Origin: Euglena gracilis
Lineage: Eukaryota; Euglenida; Euglenophyceae; Euglenales
DNA: 64,000 nt
NCBI GenBank assembly: GCA_039621445.1
Contig: CP154956.1
Coordinates: 41,750,437 to 41,814,436, forward strand
Direction of reading: 5' to 3'
This document shows, piece after piece, positions 11,650 to 20,701 of the stretch. A model generated the notes under the pieces. The model was not told the DNA's origin and did no database searches. It saw nothing but the letters and a program-made list of their open reading frames with translations. Numbering within the stretch: position 1 is the stretch's first letter; the number at the start of each line of letters is the position of its first letter. Made by a program: the position numbers and the translations under genes.

Positions 11650-11996
11650 CGAACCGGCGTTTGAGGAATCACGGCCAATTTCGCCCCAAATACCTATGTT
11701 TGGGACAGTTTGGGCGACTTTGGTACAAATTGGCCGCCGGTTGAATTGGCGGATTTCACACTTCTGAGACCATGTTGCCCATCAAGCGAAAGCTCTTCTC
11801 AAAGGCTTTTGACAGATGGTCACAGAATTCAGCCATAATGCACAGAGCTCTTATTTTTGGCGATCGTGTATTCGAAAATTTGAAACATTAATTTGTCAAA
11901 TCCCACAGTTCAGGTGCCATATTGCATATCAACGGAAAGCTCTCCCCAACACCTTTCACTTCGTACCCACAGAGCTCAGCCACAGTGCACAGCGCT

Positions 11997-12397
11997 CTGA
12001 GGGGGTGGTTCGGGACGCCGGGGGGGGGGGGACGCGGGGGGGGGGACGCGGGGGGGACGCGGGGGTGAACCGTGGCCCAACCACCCCCACACGTTGGAGA
12101 TCAGGCGGTGAACTTTGGGTTTTTTGGGCGGGACCCCCCACCCCCCCCCCTTCATTGGAAATACATGGACGAACTTCACCGGTGAACTTCACCGGTGAAC
12201 TTCACCAGTGAAGTTTCTCCATGAAATTCCTTTAGGGGCGGAGCCCCCAACCCCCCCCCCCACCCCTGCCTAACCTCCGTTTTCTTTGGCGTCACCTAAA
12301 TTTGTATGTAATTTTCCTTTGGTCGACCAAAAAACGTGCCCGGCCAAAATCCGGGACGCGGGGGGGGACGCGGGGGGAACACCCCCTGAAAATCGCC
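11997..12397. mobile_element. 401-bp insertion with short inverted ends
   Basis: The left palindrome arm reads directly across the junction CAGCGCT/GATCGC, whereas here 401 bp intervene. The insertion begins CTGAGGGGGTGG and ends CACCCCCTGAAAATCGCC, giving roughly 9 bp of inverted match. I see no clear target duplication. It contains GACGCGGGGGG repeats, a C-tract/G-tract pair and the TTCACCGGTGAA array. Confidence 0.65.
12171..12218. repeat. 15-bp palindromic tandem repeat
   Basis: Three to four units of GAACTTCACCGGTGA. Each contains the self-complementary TTCACCGGTGAA; the last unit has CCAGTG. Confidence 0.85.
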
Positions 12398-12929
12398 GAT
12401 CGCATGTTCCGACCCTGTTTGAAAATTCAAATTCCGCTGTTCATCTGCCATCTTGCCCATCGATCAAAAGGTCTTCTCAAAGCCTTTCAGCTGATGGCCA
12501 TAACTTTAAGCCATGCTGCATGGTACTGAATTCCCAGGAATTGGCCAGAAGGAAATTATTGCACAGTAAACCCCAATTTCTGGCCAAAGACCCCCCAGAA
12601 ACTGCTCAAATATGATTACCACATGTCTACAAACCATTTTGGGCACTTTTTGGCACTTTTTACTTTGGATCCCCAAGACGCCGGGTTCATGCCTGAACCG
12701 GCGTCTTGGACGCCGGTTCGGGCAGAAATTTTCCGCCCGAACCGGCGTCCCAGACGCTGGTTCGGGTGTGAACACGGAGCCCCCAGAACGGTTTCAAAAA
12801 GTGGGGTTTGGCCTCCATGGATGCAGGTATATTTGGTTGGATTTCGGTCTTAATTTCGATGTCTAGCAACTTCACCAGCACCTTGGGGGCAAATTGGGAT
12901 GAGTTGAGTCAAAAACCATGTGTTTTGGC

Positions 12930-12975
12930 CCCCCGGAATTACTGTTTTTGAGCCGAAAACGAGCGTTTTCCGACC
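12930..12975. repeat. solo fragment of the 162-bp satellite
   Basis: CTGTTTTTGAGCCGAAAACG followed by AGCGTTTTCCGACCC matches part of the satellite in the same orientation as the 15.1-15.9 kb cluster. It stands alone, about 2 kb outside that cluster. Confidence 0.7.
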
Positions 12976-12994
12976 CCCCCCCCAGGCAAAAAAA

Positions 12995-13080
12995 AAAATA
13001 AAAAAAAAACTGCAAAAACTGCAAAAAAAAAACTGCAAAAAAAACTGCAAAAAAAACTGCAAAAAAACTGCACTCCAACA
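12995..13080. repeat. ACTGCAAAAAA tandem repeat, block 1
   Basis: Six or so units of ACTGC followed by an A-tract of variable length. A second block lies at 14060-14160. Confidence 0.8.
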
Positions 13081-14059
13081 AAAAAAATCACAATAAACAA
13101 GCTGAAATGGTGCGAATCCCATGAGTACAGATGTGTTTATACAGAAATGTTCTCTGACTGTTGGTGACATGAATTTCACAGTTAGAATCTTGTGATTGCA
13201 ATGCTCATGCAAGCTTTGCTGATTTCTGTTACAAATAAGCTCTAAATCTATGTTAAAAAAAACCCACTGGACGAATTCAGGTTTGTGTAAAGAAATTGTT
13301 TTGACTTGAATATTTGTCTTCCTCTTTGTGTCGACTGGTAGATGATCACAATCCCCTGAATCCAATGCATCAACTCGCGAAAAACCATAGCTACACAACA
13401 AAACATGGACAATGGCATTCACACATCACAACCAAGGAATCCAAAAGTGAACCAGAAGAACTTCCTTATCCTTGTGTGATTGTTTTCTGTGGAACGCAGT
13501 GGGTGATGAATCCTTTAATCACGAACTTTAATCACATACAAACGAGAAGGATCACTTTAATCCAATATGTTTCAATGGGGGTGACCCATTCAGTCTCGTT
13601 ATGAGAAATTTCCCATCCAAACGTTTGTCTGTCACAGTGAAATGGAATCCAGTGTCAATGTGTGTTGCACAAATGTAGAAAGAATTGCAGGAGCACCTCT
13701 GCGGTACGTGGAAGAACAAAGAATGGGAAGAGTGCAACCCTCCCTCAACGGCACTTTGAGAATCCATGATTCTTCCATGTATGCAAATATTTCTTCCCAC
13801 AAGGGTTTTCACAAAGGCACAAATGCAAAAAAAAAACATTGAATTCCATGGATTACTGCATCAGCAGACATGACATTGACATGTATTGGCCAAATGCATG
13901 ATTTTTTCCGCTGTAAACATTTTCAATGTGGGAAAAACCATGGATGACCAGGGATGGTTGGCAGACTACAATTCAAACACATGAGTTGTCGTATGGTCTT
14001 GACAGCATGATTTGTCCTGACTCAACCCTTCAGTCGGAGGTTGGCCTTATTGAAAAAGA
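13081..14059. other. moderate-complexity sequence, no gene recognised
   Basis: This is one of the few stretches with ordinary base composition in the first half of the window. Open frames reach about 190 codons on the minus strand but run into the A-tract block, and no family motif is visible. It sits between two ACTGCAAAA blocks, so it could be the interior of an unrecognised element. Confidence 0.4.
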
Positions 14060-14224
14060 GAAACTGCAAAAAAAAAACTGCAAGTGTGCAGTTTTTCCCT
14101 CAAAAACGCTGCAAAAAAAAACTGCAAAACAACTGCAAAAAAAAACTGTAAAAAAAAGCCCAAACCGTAATTGAAAAAAAAATATGCAAAAACTGCACGG
14201 TGCATATTTTCCCCCTCCCTGCCC
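14060..14224. repeat. ACTGCAAAAAA repeat, block 2
   Basis: Several ACTGCAAAA units, then ATGCAAAAACTGCACGGTGC and TTTTCCCCCTCCCTGCC. The end phrase matches that at 10410-10435. Confidence 0.75.
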
Positions 14225-14292
14225 CCTCATCAGCACCCCGTTTTTGGCCTGAAACCCAGGTTAGGTTGGGGGATTAGGGGGTAGGGGGTAGG

Positions 14293-15060
14293 GGGGGTCG
14301 CTGAGCTCTTATCCCTTTATGGGTAAGAGCGAAGCTTACACCTGGCGAAACCCCCCCCCCCCACCCCCCCCCCCCCCCCCCCCCCGGGTCGGGGCCACCA
14401 GGAGAACCAACGGATTATCACCATGATCCCGGCCCGGTTCCCGGAAATTTTTTTTTCAGTCGCGAGCGACTGGATTTCTAGTTTCCGAATCACCTGGGTT
14501 TGACCCCAACTCCCCGCCAGGCCCGAGTTATTCACGCGCGAAGGGATCATACCCAGTTTCCTATCCTATTCCTATTTTCTATACCCGATTCCTAGATAAG
14601 CCCCCCCCCCCCTTTGGACTCTGCCATTTCGGCCAAAAAATGTCAATTTTCAAAATATCTCCAAAATGAAGTTAAATCAAAGGAAATGTCCGGAGACCTA
14701 ATTTGAAGCCCTTGGAACGCCCCATCTACCGGTATTTTGATTTCCCCGCAACTCCCCGCCTAGCCCGAGATACGGCCGTTTTCGGCCCGGATGGCCGTTT
14801 TGCACACTTTTCCACTGTCCGACTTAGCCGTTTTCGGGGGGTGGGGGGTCAAAAAATTGATGTTTTCAAAATTTCTCGAAAATGATGCAAAATCAAAGGA
14901 AATGTCCGGAGACCTAATTTGAAGCCCTTGGAACGCTCTATCTACTGGGATTTTGGTTTCCCTGCAACTCCCCGCCCAGCCCGAGATACGGGCGTTTTTT
15001 TGGCCAATTTAGGCCATTTTGTACACTTTTTCCACTGTTCGACTTCCACTGGCCGTTTTC
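14293..15060. repeat. left inverted flank of satellite block
   Basis: This flank matches the reverse complement of 48019-48712. The outer end reads TAGGGGGGGTCGCTGAGCTC, then TTATCCCTTTATGGGTAAGAG, itself a near-perfect hairpin. Next come a long C-tract, CAGTCGCGAGCGACTG (a 7-bp stem), CAACTCCCCGCC and two tandem ~216 bp units marked by GGAAATGTCCGGAGACCTAA at about 14682 and 14898. It contains no coding signal. Confidence 0.85.
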
Positions 15061-15935
15061 GGCCAAAAAAGTCGAAAAAAATCGAAAAAAAAAATTTTGC
15101 CCGAGGCGATGTTTTTTGACCTCCCGGACCCGGAAAAACTGTTTTTGAGCCAAAAATGAGCGTTTTTCGACCCACCGGTGCCCCGTTTTGGGCCGCCAAC
15201 CCATTGACTTTTGGTCAATACCGGGTCAAAAAAGTCGAAAAAAATCGAAAAAAAAAATTTTTGCCCGAAACGATGTTGTTTGGCCTCCCGGACCCGGGAA
15301 AAGAAAAGGAAAAAAAAAAAAAAAAAAAAAAAAAGAAAAAAAAAACTGTTTTTGAGCCGAAAATGAGCGTTTTTCGACCCTCCAGCGCCCCAAAATGGAA
15401 AATTTTTTTGCCCGAAACGATGTTTTTTGGCCTCCCGGACCCGGAAAAACTGTTTTTGAGCCGAAACTGAGCGTTTTTCGACCCACCGGTGCCCCGTTTT
15501 GGGCCGCCAACCCATTGACTTTGGGTCAAAACCGGGTTAAAAAAGTCGAAAAAAATCGAAATTTTTTTTGCCCGAAACGATGTTTTTTGGCCTCCCGGAC
15601 CCGGAAAAACTGTTTTTGAGCCGAAAATGAGCGTTTTTCGACCCTCCAGCGCCCCAAAATGGAAAATTTTTTTTGCCCGAAACGATGTTTTTTGGCCTCC
15701 CGGACCCGGAAAAACTGTTTTTGAGCCGAAAATGAGCGTTTTTTGACCCACCGGTGCCCCGTTTTGGGCCGCCAACCCATTGAATTTGGGTCAAAACCGG
15801 GTCAAAAAAGTCGAAAAAAAGCGAAAAATTTTTTTTGCCCGAAACGATGTTTTTTGGCCTCCCGGACCCGGAAAAACTGTTTTTGAGCCGAAAATGAGCG
15901 TTTTTCGACCCGCCGGCGCCCCGTTTCTGGCACAA
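15060..15935 (-). repeat. inverted 162-bp satellite cluster, about 6 units
   Basis: CGATGTTTTTTGGCC-type phrases recur near 15107, 15269, 15417, 15578, 15685 and 15846. This gives ~162 bp units with one 107 bp and one 148 bp variant. The units are in the opposite orientation to the main array at 28.8-48.0 kb. They form a subfamily: most have CATCGTTTCGGGC (read on the other strand) where the main array has CATCGTTTTGGGC. Part of one unit is replaced by a long A-tract. Confidence 0.9.
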
Positions 15936-16119
15936 AACCCATGGATTTCAGGCAAAAGAGCTCCATGGAGTGGGCCGGTATGCATGGAGGGGTCAATGAA
16001 GGGGTGGGTGCGCGCTTATTAAGAGCTCAGCACTATTCAAAACCTGGTTAGGGGGGAGGCGGACGGACGGACGGACGGACGGCTGGTGAAAAAAGCGAAG
16101 GTCCGGACGGACGAGTGCC
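15936..16119. other. non-coding with (GGAC)n tract
   Basis: A short GGAC/ACGG tetranucleotide run lies at about 16060-16085. GTGCGCGCTTATTAAG at 16007 resembles the GCGCACTTATTAGG motif of 27.4-27.7 kb. Confidence 0.6.
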
Positions 16120-16310
16120 AGACGGCAGACTGGGGGGGGGGGGGTCCTGGGTGGTCGGCCGACTAGTCGGCCGACCACCCAATTGGTCGGCCGACTAGGC
16201 CTGGTCGGCAGCTAGTCGGCGAGACAGGGGGGTGGGGTCCTGGGTGGTCGGCCGACTAGTCGGCCGACCACCCACTCTAATGTAGTTACGGGCCAGTTTC
16301 GCCGACTTTT
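16120..16310. repeat. left inverted arm built of 32-bp palindromes
   Basis: The perfect 32 bp palindrome GGGTGGTCGGCCGACT/AGTCGGCCGACCACCC occurs at 16149-16180 and 16242-16273. Between them are further GGTCGGCCGACTAGG phrases. The whole arm matches the reverse complement of 18255-18430. Confidence 0.9.
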
Positions 16311-16494
16311 AAGCCCCCCCCCTGAGAAAAAATTTTGTCCAAATCACCCCAAAACCAGTCAAAACCCACCCAAATGGCTCCAGAACCCCCCAATTGGGGG
16401 TGAATATGCAAAAAAAATTGGGGGAAAATGTCCATTTTGGGCCACTTTTGGCAAAACACCTTTCTCCGTTGTATATAAGTCAATATAAATCAAA

Positions 16495-16778
16495 TTTTGC
16501 ACAAAAGGACTTAGCCCTCCAAGTATATTGCCAACATAGAAGGGATTTTGTTATTTGAGGGGGGGGTGCGGGGGGGGGGCGGAGCCCCCCCCCGCCTATG
16601 CCAAAGTGAGCCACAAAACGACTTAACCCCGGAGTATGTTGCCAACATAGAAGGGATTTTGTTATTTGAGGGGGGGGGTGCGGGGGGGGCGGAGCCCCCC
16701 CCGCCTATGCCAAAGTGAGCCACAAAAACGACTTAACCCCGGAGTATGTTGCCAACATAGAAGGGATTTTGTTATTTA
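16495..16778. repeat. 113-bp tandem repeat, first part
   Basis: Units contain GACTTAACCCCGGAGTATG, TTGCCAACATAGAAGGGATT, TTGTTATTTGAGG, a G-tract, GGCGGAGCCC and GCCTATGCCAAAGTGA. Two full units and one partial are present. The last stops at GTTATTT, where the insertion 16779-17733 begins. Confidence 0.85.
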
Positions 16779-17733
16779 AACCGGCGTTTGAGACGCCGGG
16801 TTCAGGACAGAACCGGCGTCCCCCCCCACGGGTTTTCGGACGCCGGTTCTGTCCTAAAACCCGGCGTTAGGAACGCCGGTTTTGTCCAAAACCCGGCGTC
16901 CGATTTTCATTCCTAAAAATGTCACCAAAAGTGCCCAAAAGTGGCCCAAAGCTCCTGGTATGACTGTTTTAACCATGTAGGACAATGATTTTTGCCATTT
17001 GGGGACCAGTGGGGTGGATGTCCAAATTTGGTGAAATTGGCCCAGATTTTGATAAAGAGTACCGTGCGGCGTGGAAAGATCTGATGAGCACCGCTGGTCG
17101 TCTGTTGAAAAGAGCTTTCGATCGAGGGGTAACATGGTACCCTAACGTTGCACGCAGCCAGAGATACGCTCGCGATCGTCGGATCGGCCAGAATCTTAGT
17201 CGAAATTTGTGGTAGTTTTCAGTGATTTTTGGTTTAAGATGCTGAATAAACCTTACAGAAACGTTTCTTCTCTTCGAAGCGACCACCTGAGGGGTTCTGG
17301 GGGGCACCAGAGTTGTGAAATTAGGATTTCCCAGTGACAGAAAGTAAGGGCTCCAGGCGGCGTCGCTGAATTTGGTGGTGATCGCCAGTCGTCTGATGAA
17401 AAGAGCTTTCGATCGAGGGGTGAGTTTGTACCCAGACGATCGACACAGCCAGAAATACCCTCGCGATCGCCGGAATTTGGTGAAATGCAAGGTGGCGTGA
17501 CATTGCAGATAAGTGGTCGGAGATTGGTCCTGGGAGTGTCCTTTGACCGAAGGGTGGGGACGCCGGTTCTGTCCTGAACCCGGCGTCTCTAAAACGCCGC
17601 TTTAAACAAGGGGTGGCGGACGCCGGTTCTGTCCAAAACCCGGCGTTCCAAACGCCGGTTCCGTCCTTCGGACGGAACCGGCGTTTGGAACGCCGGGTTT
17701 TGGACAGAACCGGCGTCCGCCACCCCTTTTTTG
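16779..17733. mobile_element. AAGCTCTTTTC-family element inserted in 113-bp tandem repeat
   Basis: The 113-bp repeat is interrupted after GGGATTTTGTTATTT and resumes at 17734 with AGGGGGGGGTGCGG, which is where the next part of the same unit belongs. The 955 bp in between carry CCGGCGT hairpins at both ends, the perfect palindrome 17608-17728 at the right, and a diverged inverted copy of the 9311-9900 element. GAAAAGAGCTTTCGATCGAG occurs at about 17108 and 17398. No protein-coding signal is conserved. I cannot identify a target duplication with confidence. Confidence 0.7.
17608..17728. repeat. 121-bp perfect palindrome
   Basis: 59 bp on each side of a 3-base centre (TTC at 17667-17669) are exactly complementary. 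The arm reads AAGGGGTGGCGGACGCCGG, TTCTGTCCAAAACCCGGCG, TTCCAAACGCCGGTTCCGTCC. Single strands would form a very stable hairpin. Confidence 0.95.
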
Positions 17734-17965
17734 TAGTAGAGGGGGGGGTGCGGGGGGGGCGGAGCCCCCCCCGCCTATGCCAAAGTGAGCCACAAAACGA
17801 CTTAGCCCCGGAGTATGTTGCCAACATAGAAGGGATCTTGTTATTTGAGGGGGGTTGTGGGGGGGGGCGGAGCCCCCCCCGCCTATGCCAAAGTGAGCCA
17901 CAAAAACGACTTAGCCCCCGAGTATGTTGCCAACATAGAAGGGATTTTGTTATCTGGGCTCGGGT
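17734..17965. repeat. 113-bp tandem repeat, second part
   Basis: About two further units, continuing in the same orientation as 16495-16778. Small changes include GGGATCTTGTTATT and CCCCCGAGTATG. Confidence 0.85.
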
Positions 17966-18254
17966 GGGGGTGGAGGGGGGAGTTTTCAGCCTGTCCTGAT
18001 GCAGAATGCTTGCATTTCTAAAGGATTTTCATGTAATCCCTGTTTCGCCATTGGTTTTTTACCCCTCCACACCCCATCAAGGGCCCACCGACCCCCCACC
18101 GACCAAAAATTTCCATCTGAGGGTGTTCCTGTTGGTGTAAGGCACTTATTTGGCCCCATCCGGACCATTTCCGGGTGGTTTGGACCCGCCACAGACCATT
18201 TTTATGCCCACCGACTAGCCACCGACTAGTTTGCATACAATTTTCTTCATAAAA
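17966..18254. other. non-coding, no gene recognised
   Basis: Contains repeated ACCGACYAGYC and CACCGACC phrases near 18090 and 18210 but no coding signal. Confidence 0.5.
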
Positions 18255-18430
18255 AGTCGGCGAGACTGGCCCGTAACTACATTAGAGTGGGTGGTCGGCC
18301 GACTAGTCCACCGACCACCCAGGACCCCCCCCCTGTCTCGCCGACTAGCTGCCGACCAGGCCTAGTCGGCCGACCAATTGGGTGGTCGGCCGACTAGTCG
18401 GCCGACCACCCAGGACCCCCCCCCCAGTCT
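18255..18430. repeat. right inverted arm built of 32-bp palindromes
   Basis: Partner of 16120-16310. The perfect 32 bp palindrome is at 18380-18411; the copy at 18289-18320 has CCACC in place of GGCCG on one side. GTCGGCGAGACTGGCCCGTA, ACTACATTAGAGTG matches the inner end of the left arm. Confidence 0.9.
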
Positions 18431-18778
18431 ACCGCCTAGAGCCTTGGTCAGAGCCGGACGGACGGCTGACCTTGTGGGCTTGGTCCAGACGGCTGAAGAA
18501 AATGCACCCGGTCCAGCTAGCCGGCTAGCCGGCTGGCCGGCTGGCCGGCCGGGTCTTTGGAAGCGCAGGCGTCTCAGTGCACGCGACTCTGGAGCTGGGG
18601 TGGCTGCCCCGGCTAGCCACCCATCTGGCAAGCCGCGGCTAGCCAAATGGGTGGCTGGCTGGCAAAAAAAAGGAGGAGGTCTGGCCAGCCAAGATTTGGT
18701 GTTCTGTCCCGAAACTTTCTTCCGCTTCATTTTGTTGGACTAGTCCTTTTCCTCTTTTGATATTAAGAAGTGTATCGT

Positions 18779-18849
18779 GCACACAGTGTAGTTGGTGCAG
18801 CATGCAGTTCGGAACTGTCAGGTCGCGGGTTCAAACCCCGCTGTGTGCA
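18779..18849 (+). tRNA. tRNA-Pro(CGG)-like gene, copy 1
   Basis: The acceptor stem GCACACA/TGTGTGC is perfect, as is the T arm GCGGG-TTCAAAC-CCCGC, which contains a canonical B box (GGTTCAAACCC). The anticodon arm is TGCAG-TTCGGAA-CTGTC, giving U33 and anticodon CGG (proline), with a mismatch at pair 27-43. The variable loop is AGGTC. The D arm is short (GTAG/CAGC, three of four pairs), so the molecule is ~70 nt plus the discriminator base. There is no encoded CCA. It could be a working tRNA gene, a pseudogene or the head of a tRNA-derived SINE. The A box is a weak match. Confidence 0.6.
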
Positions 18850-18978
18850 AGTTTTCCTCACTTGAAAATGTCATTTTTTTTGAAGAAATTATGAATCACC
18901 CTCACGCAAAAAATGCTTGCATTCCCAATTCTTCTCCTTCAGTGTCACAATGCCGTTTCGGGTGGAAGCGGTGTGGGA

Positions 18979-19194
18979 CCCTCACCCCCCCCTCAAAGTG
19001 TCCCTCCCCCCAAAGTGGCCAAAATTTTTGGCAAATTTCAGGTTACCCCCCCCCAAAGTGGCCATTTTCCTTTTGGCGCCAAAGGCGCCGGAGGCCAAAA
19101 CTTGACCCCCCCAAAGTGTCCCCCCTGCCAGAGTGGCCATTTTGGGGTCCCACGGTGCCCGGAGGGTGGCCACTTTGGGGGGGGGGGGTGAGGG
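18979..19194. mobile_element. 216-bp MITE with CCCTCACC ends
   Basis: The other arm of the inverted duplication reads straight from GGTGTGGGA into TAGTTATG. Here 216 bp intervene, beginning CCCTCACCCCCCCCTCAAAG and ending CTTTGG, a G-tract and GGTGAGGG, so the ends are inverted. The interior repeats CAAAGTGGCCA several times and has TTTGGCGCCAAAGGCGCCGG. No target duplication is visible. Related pieces are at 3272-3331 and 27950-28691. Confidence 0.8.
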
Positions 19195-19599
19195 TAGTTA
19201 TGATGAAAGTACAGGGTGCTGAAATGAAGTGAAAATACAGGAACTTATTGCTTTGTGGAAAGAGGGCCAACATCACCACATGCAGGCCACTCAGGCCTTT
19301 GCTCTGAACAAATCCACATTCGATCGAGCAGAGGCCTGCCTGCAACACGGTGACAGGCCCTTGGTGGGTCTACTTGTTTTCTGCTTGGTACTTGCTACTT
19401 GCATCACAAGTTTCAAGTCTGAAGACAGATTTCACAGACATTTTGTCCTTAGATGCTGGTTTTCTTCTGAAACTTCCATTTTTGTTTCTTGCGTTCTTTA
19501 TTTGCTGTTCGACAAATGTTCTTGGAAACCAAAAAAATGGGGGAGAAGTTTTTCAATCTGGCAAACGGCCCAAAATTTTGCATTTCACATTTTTTGCGA

Positions 19600-19700
19600 T
19601 GTCATGGTTTTTTTTTGGGCCAGATGTGGTGGCCAGTTTTGGGCCAGATGTTCTATCCAGTTTTGGGCTAGATGTGGTGGCCAGTTTTGGGCCACAGGAT
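19600..19700. repeat. CCAGTTTTGGGCCA minisatellite
   Basis: Three to four imperfect ~27 bp units of GGCCAGATGTGGTGGCCAGT and TTTGGGCC. Related arrays occur at 22490-22665, 24160-24235 and 26515-26600. Confidence 0.75.
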
Positions 19701-20055
19701 TCTCTCAGGAAGGAGTTGTTTGGGTGCCATTCTCTTGGAAAGGGGGGGCAGAAAAGCGTTTTGTTTCCGTTTTTTTTTGGCAAAATATGTGTTGTTCAAC
19801 GAGAAAAATGTCAGTAAAATTTGACTGTGCCAAAAGTTTGTTTACTTTATTGACCTTCGTTTATTTCACCTCCTCAAAAGTATGAGTTTTTAGGACGGAA
19901 AATTTTGAGGTTTTTTGTGAAAAAAGTTTTTTTCCATCAAAAATCACGTGTTTTTGGGTTTTATTTTTCAAAAAACTTTTCTGGGCAAAATCCCCGTTTT
20001 CCCGAAAACGGTGAAAATGTTGTGGTGGGTGTGGGGGGGGGGGGTCGACTTACCT

Positions 20056-20279
20056 CCCCTTCCGGTTCTTCCGGCGCAGTTTTTTGGTGCTGCCGTCAAA
20101 TATGTTGAAGAAATGTTCATCCACCCGAAAAATAAATAGCATTGGACTCCCTGCAGGTGCACACACGGCAATGCTGGAGCGTGCACACCAGGAAAAACCG
20201 AAGGGCAGGGACGATTTCTTGATTTGACGCGACGAGTGGAGGGAAGCCGTGACTGCTTTTCGGAAGGAAGGAAAATTTT
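20056..20279. other. non-coding, no gene recognised
   Basis: No coding signal. This is the first stretch inside the loop of the large inverted duplication. Confidence 0.5.
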
Positions 20280-20450
20280 TTTGGTCCGGCCGGCTGGCAA
20301 GACAGACATTGGTCCGGCTTGACGGACGGCTGGCGAAAAAATGCTTCGTCCGGACGGACGGCTGGGCGTCCAACATTGGTCCGGCTGAAGAGGTCCGGAC
20401 GGCTCGGACGGCTAGCCGGCCAGCCGCCCCCGGGGTAGGGGGTTGGCTGT
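20280..20450. repeat. GGCT/GGAC/GGCC tetranucleotide-like tract
   Basis: Degenerate phrases such as GTCCGGACGGACGGCTGG and GGCTAGCCGGCCAGCC. The same motif mix is found at 18450-18560, 25060-25215, 25930-26040 and 27050-27175. Confidence 0.7.
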
Positions 20451-20556
20451 GCTGTGCCAACCGGGCTGCCGGCCGCCGGGCTGGGCCCTGGCTCCCAAAC
20501 ACCTGCTGTCGTATGGCACCATTGCACACCAGCACTACGCAAAACCTGGTACCATG

Positions 20557-20620
20557 CCCCCCCCCCATTATGTACCCCCCAGGAAAGCCAAAATTGGGGA
20601 GGAGGTACATGATGGGGGGG
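20557..20620. mobile_element. micro-foldback element 1
   Basis: A C-tract followed by CATTATGTACC at the left is mirrored by GGTACATGATG and a G-tract at the right, within about 65 bp. A near-identical arrangement lies at 21169-21238. Confidence 0.65.
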
Positions 20621-20701
20621 GAGGCACACAATGGGGGGGACATGTTGTTGTTTGGCAGGACATGCCTGCGGATGGTGGAGCGACGTGAATTCCTCGTGGG
20701 A

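Larger units (their letters stand above)
11650..12620. mobile_element. AAGCTCTTTTC-family element, right palindrome arm
   Basis: Reverse-complement partner of 10505-11070. It differs by carrying an extra 401 bp between CACAGCGCT and GATCGCA, which is a clean insertion relative to the left arm (see 11997-12397). Confidence 0.7.
18440..20055. repeat. left arm of large inverted duplication
   Basis: This arm matches the reverse complement of 23790-25185 closely over nearly its full length, from GGACGGCTGACCTTGTGGGC to ACCACAACATTTTCACC (read on the other strand). The tRNA-like gene lies inside, and the 216-bp MITE at 18979-19194 is present only in this arm. A 218-codon frame at 19229-19885 is also present in the other arm but broken by a frame shift. 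Its tail is a minisatellite, so I do not call it a gene. Confidence 0.9.

Noticed and set aside
12850-13422. 190-codon minus-strand ORF
   Set aside because: A large part is an ACTGCAAAA tract translated as FFAVFFAVFF. The remainder has no motif and no supporting copy.
18378-18743. Overlapping 121-122-codon frames on both strands
   Set aside because: They run through palindromic GGTCGGCCGACC and GGCTAGCC repeats, which are open by composition.
19229-19885. 218-codon ORF, partly repeated in the other inverted arm
   Set aside because: The frame is not kept between the two arms (shift near the F-F-W/L position), its tail is a minisatellite, and there is no recognisable domain.
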